Shown here: positions 53,401 to 62,827 of the stretch, piece by piece
Numbering within the stretch: the first letter of the stretch is position 1
Layout of the letters: each line of letters starts with the position of its first letter
Source of the DNA: Mycobacterium sp. Z3061
GTDB lineage: Bacteria; Actinomycetota; Actinomycetes; Mycobacteriales; Mycobacteriaceae
Length of the DNA stretch: 64,000 bases
Direction: 5' to 3'
Assembly: GCF_031583025.1 (NCBI RefSeq)
Contig: NZ_CP134062.1
Location: forward strand, 4,340,001 to 4,404,000
Notes under the pieces: model-generated
What the model saw: only the letters and a program-made list of their open reading frames with translations
Databases searched by the model: none
What the model was told of the DNA's origin: nothing
Program-made: the position numbers and the translations under genes

Positions 53401-54951
53401 GGCACGGACCAATCGTTCTTCGACCTGGGCGGCGATTCGCTGCTGGCGATGCGCGTCGTCGCGGCGGTCAACACCGCCCTGGCCGCGGACCTGTCGGTGC
53501 GGGCGTTGTTCGACGCCCCGACCGTCGCTGAGCTGACGCCGCACATCCACACCGGAACCGCGCCGTCCATAGCGCTTGCACAGGTCGAGCGCCCCGAGAC
53601 TGTCCCCTTATCCCTTGCCCAACAACGCATGTGGAGTGTCATCCAAGTTCAGGGGCCGTCGGCGGTGTTCAACATCCCGTGGGTGTTCGAGTTGCGGGGG
53701 CAGCTCGACACGCAGGCGCTGGTACTGGCTTTGGCCGACCTGGTGCATCGCCACGAGCCGTTGCGCACCATCTACCCCGCCGTCGACGGCGTACCGCACC
53801 AGGTGGTCCTACCGGCCGGAGAGGCCGAATTGCGCTGCGAGGTCATCGATGCCACCGGATGGACGCCGGAGAAGATCCGCGAAGCCGTTGCCTCCCAAGC
53901 TCGCCGCAATTTCGACGTCGCTGCCGAGCTCCCCGTGTCGGCCCGGCTTTACCGCCGGGCTGACGATGAGCACATACTGGCTCTTGTGCTGCACCACATC
54001 GCGGTTGACGGCTGGTCACTGGCCCCGTTGGCCGCCGACCTCAGCGCGGCCTACCGCAGTCGAAGCGCCGGGCAGGCCCCGGTCTGGGAGCCGCTGCCGA
54101 TCCAGTACATCGACTACGCGCTGTGGCAACGGGCATACCTGGGCGACCCGGCGGATGCCGACAGCATGATTGACGCCGAACTCCGTTACTGGGAGCGAAC
54201 TCTCGCGAACATGCCCGCGCCTTCCCGGTTGTCTCTTGTCGAAGCCGGGTCCACTTCGTACGACAACCAGGGCGATACGGCGGCCGTGCAATGGCCCACG
54301 GCGCTGCATCGCCAGATCAACCAGCTGGCGCGTGAGCACCATGCCACCAGCTTCATGGTCGTTCAAGCGGGCTTGACCGTGCTGCTCTCTCGACTGTCCG
54401 CGAGCGACGACGTTGTCGTGGGCATCGCGGTCGCCGGGCGCCGCCACCCGATGCTGGACGACCTGGTCGGCATCTTTGTCAACACCGTGTTGCTGCGCAT
54501 CGAGCTGACCGACCACACAGACTTCGCGGATGTGCTGGAACAGGTGCGGACGCGCAGCCTGCAGGCATTCGATCACCAGGACATGCCTTACGGGATTCTC
54601 GTCGACCGGATCAACGCCGCCCGTTCGTTCCCGCCGGGGCCGTTGACGCAGGTCATGCTGGCGTGGCAGAACAACAAGCCCGCCGAGTTGACGCTCGGCG
54701 ATCTCGATATCACGCCGGTCCCGGTGCACACCGGGACCGCGCGGATGAACTTCCTGTTGTCGCTGGCGGAACACTTCACGGATACCGGTGAAGCCGCCGG
54801 AATCAGCGGCGTCGTTGAATATCGCACCTCCGTGTTCACTCCCGAGGCCGTAGAGACCATCGTCGGGCGCTTGCAAAAGCTGTTGACGGTGGTGACCGAC
54901 GACCCGCGGCGGCCGCTGCCGTCAATCGCCGAACTCGATCAGCTGCCGTGA
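50479..54951 (+). CDS. Nonribosomal peptide synthetase, C-A-PCP-C
   Basis: 1490-residue NRPS. C1 (about 15-440) has HHIVVDG (147-153). The A domain (about 465-960) has [11 protein letters not shown] (about 608), AYGPTE, YRTGDL and [19 protein letters not shown] follows with GGDSL (Ser987). C2 (about 1040-1480) has HHIAVDGWS (1172-1180). My by-eye specificity code is D-F-W-T-V-G-A-V-C, which fits no substrate I can name. The N-terminal C domain implies an acyl or aminoacyl donor from another protein; the C-terminal C domain with no thioesterase implies release by condensation with a free acceptor, or hand-over to another protein. The start may be ATG 50479 or 50509. The nearby PKS and halogenase are probable partners. 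Confidence 0.94.
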   Translation: MPELTGERHDMAGDEQPLPLTRSQLDIWLDQETGGSGIPWQASFFAVIGGAVEPALVERAVHRAISDCEALRAAIFEANGQVFQRLVDYPAVPVPFLDVSGSQDPVAETYRLASLLQREPMPWAGPLFRFALFRTGPKQSFLFVCLHHIVVDGFSTVLLVNRIAAVYSALAAGTPVPESPFGTLGELVSIESEYEASSDYRKDLDFWEENLPPRHDPVEYRRTDAGDGDDYYVAAQPVEIDPVVVYEIDELSRVLGIRRSSVIAAACGLLVQGWEGGGGPQVVLDFPVARRTSATLKTIPGMVAGVVPLTLTTAPTSSVADLCLHADSQIRGIVQHQRFPVQTLSGPNRGVALNLFPPTSVPPFGDAPVSLLYTNFGRGDRFGLFFMNEGQRLLVSTAGLGAPSKGFVGAALAHRLAGLVTRMAADPGRHLSSIDLLDPRADRSIVTWSNRAVLARPVTSFPSIPELFAAQASTAPDAVAVTSPDGVLTYRQLGAASNRLSSLLSGRGIGPGDVVALLLPRSRRAIVAILAVLKAGAAYLPVDPEHPQARVTLLLEDTRPAAVLTTAELGDLVDRYDVPVIDVDDPAIAAQPDTAPPAPGAGDIAYLLYTSGTTGTPKGVAITHLNIAQLAMAQTPLNDRAESAVTQCHSYAFDFSVWEIWSTLLHGGRLVVVSEDVTRSPNDFHALLVAEHVTALTQTPSAVAALPTLTGTALVVGGEACTAEVVDRWAPGRMMVNAYGPTESTVCVSISAPLIAGSGVAPIGRPLPSTALFVLDRWLRQVPVGVVGELYIAGSQVGVGYWRRPGLTASRFVACPFAGTAASGGRMYRTGDLACWGPDGQLQYKGRCDDQVKIRGYRIEPAEITAALARSTGVEHAVVIAREDSPGVKRLVAYITGEADPDAVRAGLRDRLPDYMLPSAVVALPRLPLTVNGKLDVAALPVPDYTTIGYRPPATPVEEIVAGIFARVLGLRRVGTDQSFFDLGGDSLLAMRVVAAVNTALAADLSVRALFDAPTVAELTPHIHTGTAPSIALAQVERPETVPLSLAQQRMWSVIQVQGPSAVFNIPWVFELRGQLDTQALVLALADLVHRHEPLRTIYPAVDGVPHQVVLPAGEAELRCEVIDATGWTPEKIREAVASQARRNFDVAAELPVSARLYRRADDEHILALVLHHIAVDGWSLAPLAADLSAAYRSRSAGQAPVWEPLPIQYIDYALWQRAYLGDPADADSMIDAELRYWERTLANMPAPSRLSLVEAGSTSYDNQGDTAAVQWPTALHRQINQLAREHHATSFMVVQAGLTVLLSRLSASDDVVVGIAVAGRRHPMLDDLVGIFVNTVLLRIELTDHTDFADVLEQVRTRSLQAFDHQDMPYGILVDRINAARSFPPGPLTQVMLAWQNNKPAELTLGDLDITPVPVHTGTARMNFLLSLAEHFTDTGEAAGISGVVEYRTSVFTPEAVETIVGRLQKLLTVVTDDPRRPLPSIAELDQLP

Positions 54952-54961
54952 GCGCGGGCGG

Positions 54962-55303
54962 TCAGTTCGGCGGCGCGGCTCCCTCGGGCGGAATCGCGCC
55001 GCCGCAGCCACCGGGCGGCGGCGGACCGGGCATCGGCTCGTCGCCACTGACGCAGTCGTAGTAGAACTGCGGACCGACCATCCAGGTCTTCATCCACTGA
55101 TGCCAGTACGACCCGTCCGGGTACCTGTCGCCGTCGCATACCGCCAAGTTGCCCCAACCCCACCGCCCGCCGGGACAGAAGCCTTTTGTCATGTCCGGCT
55201 GGTGCGGGTCGGGTGGGTCAGCACTGGCAATCGCCGTGGGAAAGGCAAGTGCCGCAGCACAACCCAATATCGCGGCGCCGCAGCGAACAAGCTTGAATCT
55301 CAT
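54962..55303 (-). CDS. Small secreted Pro/Gly-rich protein
   Basis: 113-residue exported protein. The signal peptide (CGAAILGCAAALAFPTAIASA) is cleaved before DPPDPHQP. The mature part has four Cys (GFCPGGRWGWG, AVCDGD, YDCVSGD, GGCGG) and Trp/Tyr-rich stretches, ending in a Pro/Gly tail. It is a common type of mycobacterial secreted protein of unknown function. It converges on the NRPS gene, 10 bases from its stop. Confidence 0.8.
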   Translation of the reverse strand: MRFKLVRCGAAILGCAAALAFPTAIASADPPDPHQPDMTKGFCPGGRWGWGNLAVCDGDRYPDGSYWHQWMKTWMVGPQFYYDCVSGDEPMPGPPPPGGCGGAIPPEGAAPPN

Positions 55304-55464
55304 TTCGGCTCCCTCGAGTGAATCGGCACGGCAATTCCGTCTATTCCATCGTTTACGACGCGCAGTTCGTTAGTTTATGACGCTGCGGAACGAAGATGTC
55401 AACCTCGTTCAAGGGGCCGAAATGCCCTTTCTTGAGTGCAGCCTGCGCAGCACCGACTGTTGCC

Positions 55465-56325
55465 TCAGGTCTTGTCGGACCACCGGAAAACGGCCAGACA
55501 GGCGATCAGACCGCCGACGCTCCACGCCGTCAGGACGAAGAATGTGTGCCAGTGCTCCCAGCTGCCGGCCGGTTCGAAGATCACCATATTCGGCGGCAAC
55601 AGCACTGACCGGAATCCCTGAGCCATCCATTTCACCGGGAAGACGGAGCCGATGGTCAACATCCATGGCGGCAACACCATCAACGGAACATAGGTTCCGG
55701 AGAGGAATTGCAAACCCACCGCCGGGCCATTGGTGAGCACGGCCGCCGAAACCGCATTGCTCGCGAAGTTGCTGATGAAGATGCCCAGCAAGGAGCAACT
55801 GACGATGCCCAGGACGAACACCCAGGTCAGCGTGAACCACCCGAATACCGTCGTGGGTAGCCGCAGTTTGAAGATCAAGACTCCCACCGACAGCAGCACC
55901 ACCGCCTCGGCGAGGCTGGCGATGGCGACCAGCAGAATTTTCCCGATGAAGTACGAGGACGCGGTCGTGGGCGTCCCCCGAAGTCGCCGTAAGGCGCCGG
56001 TGTCACGATCGGCGGCGATGCTGATACCGAGGTTGATGAACGATGTCGAGAGGATGCCGTAGGCGAGCATGCTCGCCGCGATCACCGCGCCGGTGCTGGT
56101 ATCGCTGTCGGGCAGTTTCGCGGAGAAGATCGAACCCAGCAGGATGCAGATGACCGCTGGCATCGAGAACGTCAGCGCCACCTGCTCGGGCCGCCGGTAG
56201 AACATCTTCAGCTCGGGGATGACCCGCGACAGCCCGATGCGCACCGGCGACGGGAGCGTTGAATCCGGGGCAGCCGCGCGGTGTTTCGTCGGCCGGGTGG
56301 TTCTCGTGTGATCGATGGCCATCAT
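55465..56325 (-). CDS. ABC-2 type exporter permease
   Basis: 286-residue membrane subunit with six hydrophobic segments (for example ALTFSMPAVICILLGSIFSA, LLVAIASLAEAVVLLSVGVLIF, FTLTWVFVLGIVSCSLLGIFI, FFVLTAWSVGGLIACLAVF). The cytoplasmic loop DRDTGALRRLRGTP is characteristic of ABC-2 exporters (DrrB-like). The ATG overlaps the stop of the ATPase gene (ATGA). It probably exports the product of the adjacent PKS or confers self-resistance. Confidence 0.92.
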   Translation of the reverse strand: MMAIDHTRTTRPTKHRAAAPDSTLPSPVRIGLSRVIPELKMFYRRPEQVALTFSMPAVICILLGSIFSAKLPDSDTSTGAVIAASMLAYGILSTSFINLGISIAADRDTGALRRLRGTPTTASSYFIGKILLVAIASLAEAVVLLSVGVLIFKLRLPTTVFGWFTLTWVFVLGIVSCSLLGIFISNFASNAVSAAVLTNGPAVGLQFLSGTYVPLMVLPPWMLTIGSVFPVKWMAQGFRSVLLPPNMVIFEPAGSWEHWHTFFVLTAWSVGGLIACLAVFRWSDKT

Positions 56326-57179
56326 GCGTGGCCGATGAGTTGCAGGTAGGCGTCTTCGAGCGTGGGTCGGGTAACGGTCAGCTGAGTCAATTCCGCCCCG
56401 TCCCTGGACCGCTGCCGGATCAAGTCCGTCGGATGATCCGTCTGCTCGACGTGGACCCGGTCGCCCTCCATCCAGCGAACCGTTGCAGCCGAGTTCACAT
56501 ACTCGGTCAATTTAGCCGGTGAGTCGAGCGCGACCACTCTGCCGTCGGCGATGACGGCCACGCGGTCGGCCAGGGTGGCGGCTTCCTCGAGGTAGTGGGT
56601 GGTGAGCAGGATGGTCGTGCCGTCGTCGGCCAACAGCCTGATGAGATCCCAGAACTGTCGTCTGGCTTCCGGGTCGAATCCGGTCGTCGGTTCGTCCAGG
56701 AACAGCACCTTGGGCATGGCGATGATGCCGAGTGCGACGTCGAGCCGGCGGCGCTGCCCGCCGGACAGGGTCCGCACCTTTGAAGCCGACACCGATCCGA
56801 GCCCGACGAGTTCGAGCACCTCCTGCGGAACACGGGCTTTCCCATAGCATTTCGCGAACATATGCATGGTTTCGGACACGGTGAGCATCCCGAAGTCGCT
56901 GGCCTCCTGCAGCACGATACCGATCTTCGCGCGCCAGGACCTGCCCGCGCTGCCCGGATCTTCGTCCAGTACGCGTACCTCGCCGGAATCGCGTTTGCGG
57001 TGGCCTTCGAGGATCTCGATGGTGGTCGACTTGCCCGCGCCGTTGGGCCCGAGGATTGCGAAGATCTCGCCGTATCCGACGTCGAGGTCCAGGTCCCGGA
57101 CCGCGTGGATCTGCCCGTATGCCTTGGACAGACCGCGGACGTGCACCGCACAGGCGGGCTCGCATGGGGCAGCGCTCAC
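56322..57179 (-). CDS. ABC exporter ATP-binding protein (DrrA-like)
   Basis: 285-residue ATPase. Walker A GPNGAGKSTT (about 45), Q-loop LQEASDF, signature LSGGQRRRLDVALG, Walker B VLFLDEPTTGFDP, switch His in LLTTHYLEEA. The C-terminal extension (about 220-285) is typical of DrrA drug exporters. The GTG at 57179 overlaps the PKS stop as GTGA, so exporter synthesis is directly coupled to the PKS; the open frame further upstream is antisense-like sequence within the PKS gene. Confidence 0.95.
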   Translation of the reverse strand: MSAAPCEPACAVHVRGLSKAYGQIHAVRDLDLDVGYGEIFAILGPNGAGKSTTIEILEGHRKRDSGEVRVLDEDPGSAGRSWRAKIGIVLQEASDFGMLTVSETMHMFAKCYGKARVPQEVLELVGLGSVSASKVRTLSGGQRRRLDVALGIIAMPKVLFLDEPTTGFDPEARRQFWDLIRLLADDGTTILLTTHYLEEAATLADRVAVIADGRVVALDSPAKLTEYVNSAATVRWMEGDRVHVEQTDHPTDLIRQRSRDGAELTQLTVTRPTLEDAYLQLIGHA

Positions 57180-60100
57180 GCGGGCCCCCCGGCGGGCTCC
57201 TGCCCGGTGGGTTGGCCTTCGAGCTCGGCCAGCAGCTGGCGCAGTTCGGCCTCGGAAAGCTGTTCGAGAAGCCGGTCGACATCGTCCTCGGGTGCGGCTG
57301 GTTCCGCTGGTCGGTCGTCGACGGCGTCCGCCTCGGCACCGGGTAGCGCCAGCTCGGCGAGGATGCGGGCGGCCAGTGAGTTGACGCTGACGCCTCTGAG
57401 CAGTTCGAGCACCGGCAGATCGATCGCGAACATGGAGTTGACCCGCACCCGGAAATCCATGGCCATCATCGAGTCCAGGCCGATGTCGTTGAGGATGTCG
57501 TCGGTGCCGATGTCGGTGACCGCGAGATCGAATACCGCCGAGGCGATCTGGCGGACCTGGGCGGCCAGCGCGTCGAGTCGGTCGGCTTCCGGAATCGCCG
57601 CGAGGAACTCGAGCACGGAGGATTCTGAATCGCCGGGGTCCGCCGCGGTCTCGGCCGTGCCGAGTTCCGAGAACATCGGCGGCAGTTGGCCGCCGAGCCC
57701 GATGCTGCGGGCCCGCCTCCAGTCGGCGCTGATGGCGACGACGTTGGGCGTGCGCTGATTGATCAGGCGATCGAGGATCCGGGTTCCCGCCGCGGGTGTG
57801 ATGAGCTCGATTCCCCGCTGCGCATAGACCTTTTCCAGCTTGAGCTCTTCGACCATGCCTACCGACCAGGGACCCCACCCGATGGTGAGCGCGGGCAGCC
57901 CCCGGGCCTGCCGGTAGTGCGCGAAGGCGTCGAGGAACGCGTTCGCGGCGGCGTAGTTGCCCTGACCCGGCGAGGCGATGACCGACCCCGCGGAGCCGAA
58001 CATGACGAAAAACTCCAGCTCGTGAAATACCTTGTGCAGCACTCGGGTACCGGTGATCTTGGGAGCCAGCACGGTGGTGAAATCGGTTTCGCTCATGTTC
58101 ACCAGCAGCTGGTCGTCGACGGATCCGGCGGCGTGGATGATGCCGCGGACCGGACGGCCCCCGGCCCGGGTGTGGTCACTCAGCCACGACTGCACCTGGT
58201 CGGCGTCGGTGATGTCGACGCTGGCGGTGATCACCTGGGCGCCAAGGCGTTCCACCTTGCGGATGGTGCTGATGGTCGCGTAATGCGCGCTGTCCTCGGC
58301 CAGCATCGGCCAGTGCTCCCGCGGCGGGATTGGGCTTCGGCTCAGCAACGCGATGTGTCGTGCTCCGCGTTCGGCGAGATAGCCGGCCACGGTGCGGCCG
58401 AGCGCACCGGCACCGCCGGTGACGACGTAGGTCGCGTCGCTGGTGAGCTTGGTGGGGAATGGCTTCGTCAGGCCGGTGCACAGCCGAAGCCGCGGTACAT
58501 ACGTGGTGTCGCCGCGTATCGCGATCTGGTCCTCGGTTGCGTCGCCGAGTACGTGCCCGCAGATCCGGGCAGCCTGCTGATCGTGGTCGTCGGCGTCATC
58601 GATGTCGATCAGCCCGCCCCAGTGATTGGCGACTTCCTGGTGCCCGATGACCCGGCCGAGTCCCCAGAGCGGGGCCTGGTCGACGGCCAGTGTTGTGGTG
58701 CCTGGCGCCGGTTGCGCGTTACCGGTGATCAGGTACAGGCGGGTCTGGGCGGAGTCGTGCTCCGCCAGGGCCTTGACGAGGTGCAGGACCGCGAGAACGC
58801 CGATCTCGTAGTCTTTTTCGGATTCCTCGGCGATGTCCAGCGGCCAGCAGTCGATCACCCCGGCGAGATCACCTTCTCGTTCCAGATGGGTGGTGAGCAA
58901 CTGGCGTAGCTGGTCGGGCCGACGAGGATCGGCGGCATACCCTTTGTCGTCTTCCGTCAGCGCGGCGACGGGTCGGTGTGCGACCGCCCGGACACGTTGG
59001 CCGCGGCGTCGTAACTCCTCCACAACCGCGGTGCCGATGCCGGAATCGTCGACCAGGACCAACCAGGCGCGATCCTCGCCTGCGTCCTGCTGATGATCTT
59101 CTTCGCTTGCCACCCAGGCGATTTCGTAGAGGCCCTTGTCGATCCGTTCGGGCGACATCCGGGACGAGGCACTCAGGGATTCCACCGTGAAGCCGGTGAA
59201 GACCGCGAGCAACTCTCCGAGGTCGTCGGTGATCGTGATGTCACTCTCGATCTGTTCCCTGGTCGCCGACACGACGCGTACGTGAGCGGTCATGTTCTGC
59301 CGGGGCGGACCGTAGATGGCGCTGTGCCGGATCCGGGTGGGAAGGTACGGACTCTCGTCGGAGTCCTGTCCGGCGATGTCGGCGCCGAAAAGTGTCTGGA
59401 AGGCACCGTCGATGAGCGCCGGGTGGAATCGGTAGTGGTCGAGTTCGCCGGCGATCGGTGCCGGAACGGCGATCTGAGCGGCCGCCCAGCCGTCCCCGGA
59501 AGTGAGCTTGGCGACGGTCTGAAACGCCTCCCCGTAGGCGAATCCGATGGCACGGGTGCGGTCGTAGAACTCGTCGCCGCTCAGTGTGGTGACGAGTTCA
59601 CCGTCGTGGTGGGTGTCGGGGCCGTCGGGCCGGGACGACCTGGGCCGGGTGCTCAGTTCGGCGGTCGCGGTGATCGTCCACTTGAGTTCGCCGTCGGCGG
59701 TTGCGGTGAACGCGGCGAATTCCAGGGCGCCGGTGTCCTGGTTCAGCGTGGTCCGGAGCACGGGATCGCACGTCTCGTCGAGGATGAGGGCGCGTTTGAG
59801 CTCGAGGTTGTCGACCCGGTGGTCGGTGGAACCGTAGGTTTCTCTGCCTGCCGCCAGCGCCATTTCGATGAACACCGCGCCGGGCACAATCGTGCTGCCC
59901 TGCACCTGATGGTCGGCGAGGAAGGGCGCGATGGTGGTGCTCAACTCGACTTCCCAGGTGGGGTGCACGGCGCTCACCGGTTGCCCCAGCAGGGGGTGAA
60001 CCGGGTTGTAGTGCAGATCCTCCACCGCTTCCTGGGTTTCGTTCCAGAAGCGCTTGGACTGCCACGGGTAGTTCGGCAGCTTCAGCAGTCGGGACCGGTC

Positions 60101-62707
60101 GCGCGGGTACAGCGCATCCCATGCGATGGAGTGTCCGTGACAGTGCAGCGCGCCAACACAATTCATCAATGTGCGCGAATCATCGTCGTCGCGGCGCTGC
60201 GCGGCCATGACGACGATGTCGTTGTTCTGGCTGCCGGCGATCTCGATGATCGACGACGCCAGCACCGGATGCGGACCCAGCTCGACGAAGTGGGTGTATC
60301 CGTCTTCGAGCATGCGGCGGGCCGCGGGTTCGAATAGGACTGTGGCGCGGGTGTTCTGCCACCAGTAGGCGGCGCCGGCCGCATAGCTGTCCAACAGTTC
60401 GCCGGTCACCGTCGAGTACAGCGGGACCGTCCCCAGATCCGAGGACAACCCCTGCAGGGCGCTACAGAGGTCGTCTTTCACCGCGTCCATGTAGTGGGTG
60501 TGGTACGGGACCTGGACGTTGAGGAACCTGTTGAAGACTTTGGCATCCTCCAGCTGGCCGGCGATGTCGTCCAGGACGTCGCTGTCGCCGGCGATGGTCA
60601 CCGCTGACGGACTGTTGATCGCTGCGATGGACACCCGCCGCCCGATCTCGTCGCGCGCTTTGTCGTCGAGCGTCTGCAGCAGCAGGTCGGCGCCGAGGCC
60701 GACCGCCAGCATGCGGCCGAGTCCGCTGGTGCGTTGTTGAAGACGACTGCGGTGGTAGATCACCTCAATGGCCCGCTCGAAGGTCAGCAGTCCGGCCAGG
60801 TGATGCGCCGCCACTTCGCCGGCGCTGTGTCCGATCACCGCGTCGGGTGTAATCCCCCACTGTGCGAGTTGAGCGGCCAGGGCTACCTGGACGGCGAAGT
60901 TGGCCGGCTGCGCGATCGCGGTTTCGGCCATACGGGAGCTCGCCTCGTCGCGGCGAAGTTCCTCGAGCAAAGACCAGTCCGCGTAGCGCGACAGTTCGCG
61001 GTCGCTGCGCACGATGCTCTCGGTGAAGGCGGGATAGACGTCGAGCAGTCCCCGGCACATCTTCCACCACTGCGGACCCATGCCGGTGCAGACGAAAGCC
61101 AGTTTCGGCGTGGTCGGCTGGGTGCGGTTCGCGGCGATCTGTCCCCCGTCGGCCAGCGCCTGAAGTTGGTCGCGGGCGTCGGCGACGCTGCTCGCCACCA
61201 GCGCACGGCGATAGTTCAGATGCGAGCGTCGTTGGCCGAGGGTGTAACCGAGATCCGGCAGGGTCAACTCGGGATGGGCGCGCAAGTGCCGGGCCAGTTT
61301 ATCCGCGGTCGCCAGCAAGGCTTCTTCGTTGCGCGCCGAGATGGGCAGCAGAGCCAGCGGTAGGTGCTGAGCTTGGGCGGGCGCCACGCTCGGGGCGGGT
61401 GGCTGCGCCAGCACGACGTGAGCGTTCGTGCCGCCGAAGCCGAAGGAGTTGACCCCCGCCAGCCGCCGGGGGCTCGCGGGAAACTCCCGGCCGCTGCGGG
61501 GGATGTCGATCTTCAGCTCTGCCAACGGGGTTGACCCGCTGGGATTCTTCAGATGCAGGTTCGCCGGGATGTGCCCGTATTTGAGCACCAGCGCGGTCTT
61601 GATCAGACCGGCGACGCCGGCGCCGGCTTCGAGGTGGCCGATGTTGGTCTTGACCGACCCGATCAGCAGTGGCTCGGTCGCCGGGCGGTCCGCGGCGAGC
61701 GCGTTGGCGAGCGCCCGCATCTCGACCGGGTCACCGACGGGGGTTCCGGTGCCGTGCGCCTCCACGTAGCCGATCTCGCCGGGACGGACGCCCGCGCGTT
61801 GCAGCGCGGTGGTGATCGCCGCCTGTTGCGCCTCTTCGCTGGGGACGGTGATGCCGTCGGTGTGGCCGTCCTGCGAGACCGCTGTGCCCAGGATCTGTGC
61901 GTATATCTCGTCGCCGTCGCGCAGTGCCTGCTCGAGGGGTTTGATGACGACGACGGCGCCGCCTTCTCCGCGTGCGTAACCGTCAGCGGACTCGTCGAAC
62001 GCCTTGCAGCGGCCGTCCGGACTGAGGAACCCGCTCTTGGACTCGGCGATGGCCGTGTTGGGGCCGACCATGATGTTCACGCCGCCGGCCAGCGCGAGGT
62101 TGCACTCGCCGTTCCAGATGCTCTGGGCCGCAAGGTGTACCGCGACGAGTGAGCTCGAACAGGCGGTGTCCACCGTCATGCTGGGCCCGCGGAAGTCGAA
62201 GGTGTAGGAGATCCGGTTGGCCAGCATCGTCATCATCATCCCGGTGGCGGAATGGGTTTTGAAACGGTAGCGACTGGTGCGGCCCTGATTCTGCAGCAGC
62301 TGGTAGTCCAGGGTGAAGCCGCCGATGAACACACCGACGTCCGTACCCGCCAACTTGTCGGCAGGTAGGCCGCCGTCCTCCAGCGCCTCCCACGTGGCCT
62401 GCAGCATCAGTCGTTGCTGCGGATCGAGCAGGTTCGCCTCGCGTGGCGAGATGCCGAAGAACTGTGGGTCGAACTTGTCGATCTCGCTGAGGAACCCACC
62501 TCGGCGGGTGACCATCTTGCCGACCTTCGCCGGGTTCGGGTCGTAGTACTTCGCGGCGTTCCATCGTGTCTCCGGGACGACGCGTGTGGCGTCCGTTCCG
62601 CTGCACAGCAAGTTCCAGAAATCGTCCGGGCTGTCCGCGCCACCTGGGAAGCGGCACCCGATTCCTACTATCGCCAAGGGTTTTCGAATGCCGTGCTCGG
62701 CGCGCAT
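57176..62707 (-). CDS. Type I polyketide synthase, single module KS-AT-DH-KR-ACP
   Basis: About 1843 residues. KS about 10-435 with active-site Cys (TACSSS, about 185) and His (EAHGTG about 320, NIGHLE about 360). AT about 535-860 with GHSAGEV (Ser about 630) and VPYHTHYM in place of HAFH/YASH. DH about 905-1180 with HQVQGSTIVPG (His about 935) and DGAFQ. A structural non-catalytic KR half is at about 1190-1420 and the KR at about 1425-1620 (GGAGALG, FGSAGS, GQGNYAAANAF). ACP has GLDSMMAMD (Ser about 1748). No ER and no thioesterase. The last 40 residues (DVDRLLEQLSEAELRQLLAE) look like a docking helix. The ATG at 62707 is preferred because AAAGGA is 7 bases upstream; 62713 is in frame. Confidence 0.95.
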   Translation of the reverse strand: MRAEHGIRKPLAIVGIGCRFPGGADSPDDFWNLLCSGTDATRVVPETRWNAAKYYDPNPAKVGKMVTRRGGFLSEIDKFDPQFFGISPREANLLDPQQRLMLQATWEALEDGGLPADKLAGTDVGVFIGGFTLDYQLLQNQGRTSRYRFKTHSATGMMMTMLANRISYTFDFRGPSMTVDTACSSSLVAVHLAAQSIWNGECNLALAGGVNIMVGPNTAIAESKSGFLSPDGRCKAFDESADGYARGEGGAVVVIKPLEQALRDGDEIYAQILGTAVSQDGHTDGITVPSEEAQQAAITTALQRAGVRPGEIGYVEAHGTGTPVGDPVEMRALANALAADRPATEPLLIGSVKTNIGHLEAGAGVAGLIKTALVLKYGHIPANLHLKNPSGSTPLAELKIDIPRSGREFPASPRRLAGVNSFGFGGTNAHVVLAQPPAPSVAPAQAQHLPLALLPISARNEEALLATADKLARHLRAHPELTLPDLGYTLGQRRSHLNYRRALVASSVADARDQLQALADGGQIAANRTQPTTPKLAFVCTGMGPQWWKMCRGLLDVYPAFTESIVRSDRELSRYADWSLLEELRRDEASSRMAETAIAQPANFAVQVALAAQLAQWGITPDAVIGHSAGEVAAHHLAGLLTFERAIEVIYHRSRLQQRTSGLGRMLAVGLGADLLLQTLDDKARDEIGRRVSIAAINSPSAVTIAGDSDVLDDIAGQLEDAKVFNRFLNVQVPYHTHYMDAVKDDLCSALQGLSSDLGTVPLYSTVTGELLDSYAAGAAYWWQNTRATVLFEPAARRMLEDGYTHFVELGPHPVLASSIIEIAGSQNNDIVVMAAQRRDDDDSRTLMNCVGALHCHGHSIAWDALYPRDRSRLLKLPNYPWQSKRFWNETQEAVEDLHYNPVHPLLGQPVSAVHPTWEVELSTTIAPFLADHQVQGSTIVPGAVFIEMALAAGRETYGSTDHRVDNLELKRALILDETCDPVLRTTLNQDTGALEFAAFTATADGELKWTITATAELSTRPRSSRPDGPDTHHDGELVTTLSGDEFYDRTRAIGFAYGEAFQTVAKLTSGDGWAAAQIAVPAPIAGELDHYRFHPALIDGAFQTLFGADIAGQDSDESPYLPTRIRHSAIYGPPRQNMTAHVRVVSATREQIESDITITDDLGELLAVFTGFTVESLSASSRMSPERIDKGLYEIAWVASEEDHQQDAGEDRAWLVLVDDSGIGTAVVEELRRRGQRVRAVAHRPVAALTEDDKGYAADPRRPDQLRQLLTTHLEREGDLAGVIDCWPLDIAEESEKDYEIGVLAVLHLVKALAEHDSAQTRLYLITGNAQPAPGTTTLAVDQAPLWGLGRVIGHQEVANHWGGLIDIDDADDHDQQAARICGHVLGDATEDQIAIRGDTTYVPRLRLCTGLTKPFPTKLTSDATYVVTGGAGALGRTVAGYLAERGARHIALLSRSPIPPREHWPMLAEDSAHYATISTIRKVERLGAQVITASVDITDADQVQSWLSDHTRAGGRPVRGIIHAAGSVDDQLLVNMSETDFTTVLAPKITGTRVLHKVFHELEFFVMFGSAGSVIASPGQGNYAAANAFLDAFAHYRQARGLPALTIGWGPWSVGMVEELKLEKVYAQRGIELITPAAGTRILDRLINQRTPNVVAISADWRRARSIGLGGQLPPMFSELGTAETAADPGDSESSVLEFLAAIPEADRLDALAAQVRQIASAVFDLAVTDIGTDDILNDIGLDSMMAMDFRVRVNSMFAIDLPVLELLRGVSVNSLAARILAELALPGAEADAVDDRPAEPAAPEDDVDRLLEQLSEAELRQLLAELEGQPTGQEPAGGPA

Positions 62708-62827
62708 GTTCATCCTTTCCCGCTGACGAGAAGTTCGCGAGTACCGCTGAACCGCTGCCAGGAGCTTGTTCGGTGATTCAGCGGCAGTGTGCGGCGCGAC
62801 CGCGTGATGCGTGAATCTTCGTCGGGG

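Noticed and set aside
57176..57340. Possible thioesterase or second carrier at the PKS C-terminus
   Set aside because: The segment after the ACP is an acidic linker and a short amphipathic helix, too short for either; a docking element fits better.
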